Below are positions 8,449 to 8,760 of a stretch of DNA of 8,760 nt, one piece after another. The notes below the pieces were generated by a model, which made no database searches, was not told where the DNA came from, and saw only the letters and a list, made by a program, of their open reading frames with translations. Positions within the stretch are counted from its first letter, which is position 1, and every line of letters begins with the position of its first letter. The position numbers and the translations under genes were made by a program. The stretch is from an uncultured Elusimicrobia bacterium (lineage in GTDB: Bacteria > RUG730). Where the stretch lies: assembly GCA_900321865.1 (NCBI GenBank), contig ONXP01000018.1, forward strand, positions 1-8,760, written 5' to 3'.

Positions 8449-8760
8449 TTACACATTGATTTTTATAAATAATTTATTAATAGCATCTACATAAGCCTTT
8501 AAACTAGCCTCTAACACATCTGTGGAATTTCCTTTTCCAAATGCAAAAATAATTTTTTCATCATTAGATTTTTTAGAAATTTTTACCGTCACATCCCCTA
8601 TAGCATCTTTTTCTTTCGAAATAGCTCTTAAATTGTATTCTTCTAATTTTATATCTAAATCTAACATTTTATCTATCGCTTTATACATAGCATCAATAGG
8701 GCCATCCCCACACACAGCTTCTTTCAAAATATGTTCTTCTCCGTTTTTAGTATCTAAAAT
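8449..8760 (-). CDS. leuA: 2-isopropylmalate synthase, C-terminal regulatory domain (partial)
   Basis: This is the last 103 codons of a gene that begins beyond the high-coordinate edge; the frame is open to base 8760. It matches the LeuA dimer/allosteric domain: the opening GDGPIDAMYKAID motif, a middle segment DAIGDVTVKI, and the late GNSTDVLEASLKAYVDAIN motif, all typical of 2-isopropylmalate synthases. That enzyme condenses acetyl-CoA with 2-oxoisovalerate in the first committed step of leucine synthesis, and this domain binds leucine for feedback inhibition. The catalytic TIM barrel lies outside the window. Citramalate and homocitrate synthases share the architecture, but the AYVDAIN ending favours LeuA. 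A TTG at 8725-8727 could be mistaken for a start, but upstream in-frame codons continue the domain, so it is internal. The stop is 3 bp before mutS. Confidence 0.85.
   Translation of the reverse strand: MLDTKNGEEHILKEAVCGDGPIDAMYKAIDKMLDLDIKLEEYNLRAISKEKDAIGDVTVKISKKSNDEKIIFAFGKGNSTDVLEASLKAYVDAINKLFIKINV

Noticed and set aside
8725-8727. TTG as the start of a separate short protein in the leuA tail
   Set aside because: In-frame codons upstream are open to the window edge, and the conserved domain begins right there, so it is an internal Leu codon.

Overview
The window is a compact, very AT-rich bacterial segment in which every supported gene lies on the minus strand, so it reads from position 8760 down to 1. 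It has no RNA genes, mobile elements or CRISPR arrays that I can recognise. The longest non-coding stretch is the 81 bp between mutS and the phosphohexomutase gene. The code is standard bacterial: TAA, TAG and TGA all act as stops, AUG starts dominate, and proteins are rich in Lys, Asn, Ile and Phe, as expected at low GC. The genes (leucine synthesis, MutS1 mismatch repair, glycolysis, NifS-type Fe-S assembly) are broad bacterial housekeeping functions. I cannot name the phylum with confidence; a low-GC, possibly anaerobic or host-associated bacterium would fit.

In transcription order: the 3' end of a leuA-type 2-isopropylmalate synthase gene (cut by the window edge) is followed 3 bp later by mutS. 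After an 81-bp gap holding a plausible promoter come a phosphoglucomutase/phosphomannomutase, enolase (eno), a stand-alone Nfu/NifU C-terminal-domain protein and a NifS-type cysteine desulfurase, closely spaced and probably co-transcribed. The desulfurase runs 3 bp later into a 116-residue protein that looks like a nucleotidyltransferase fold stripped of its catalytic motif. That overlaps by 4 bp (ATGA) an aldo/keto reductase, and a further reading frame begins 3 bp after the reductase and leaves the window.

Functionally, the middle block joins sugar-phosphate interconversion and lower glycolysis with sulfur mobilisation and Fe-S cluster delivery. The low-coordinate end (degenerate nucleotidyltransferase, reductase, unknown next gene) looks like a separate tightly coupled module of unknown purpose and is the most novel part. 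Translation signals split in two: pgm, eno and nfu each have a clear Shine-Dalgarno sequence 6 nt from the ATG, whereas mutS, the 116-residue gene, the reductase and the edge gene have none and sit directly on the preceding stop codon, three of them in the form stop-TTT-ATG.
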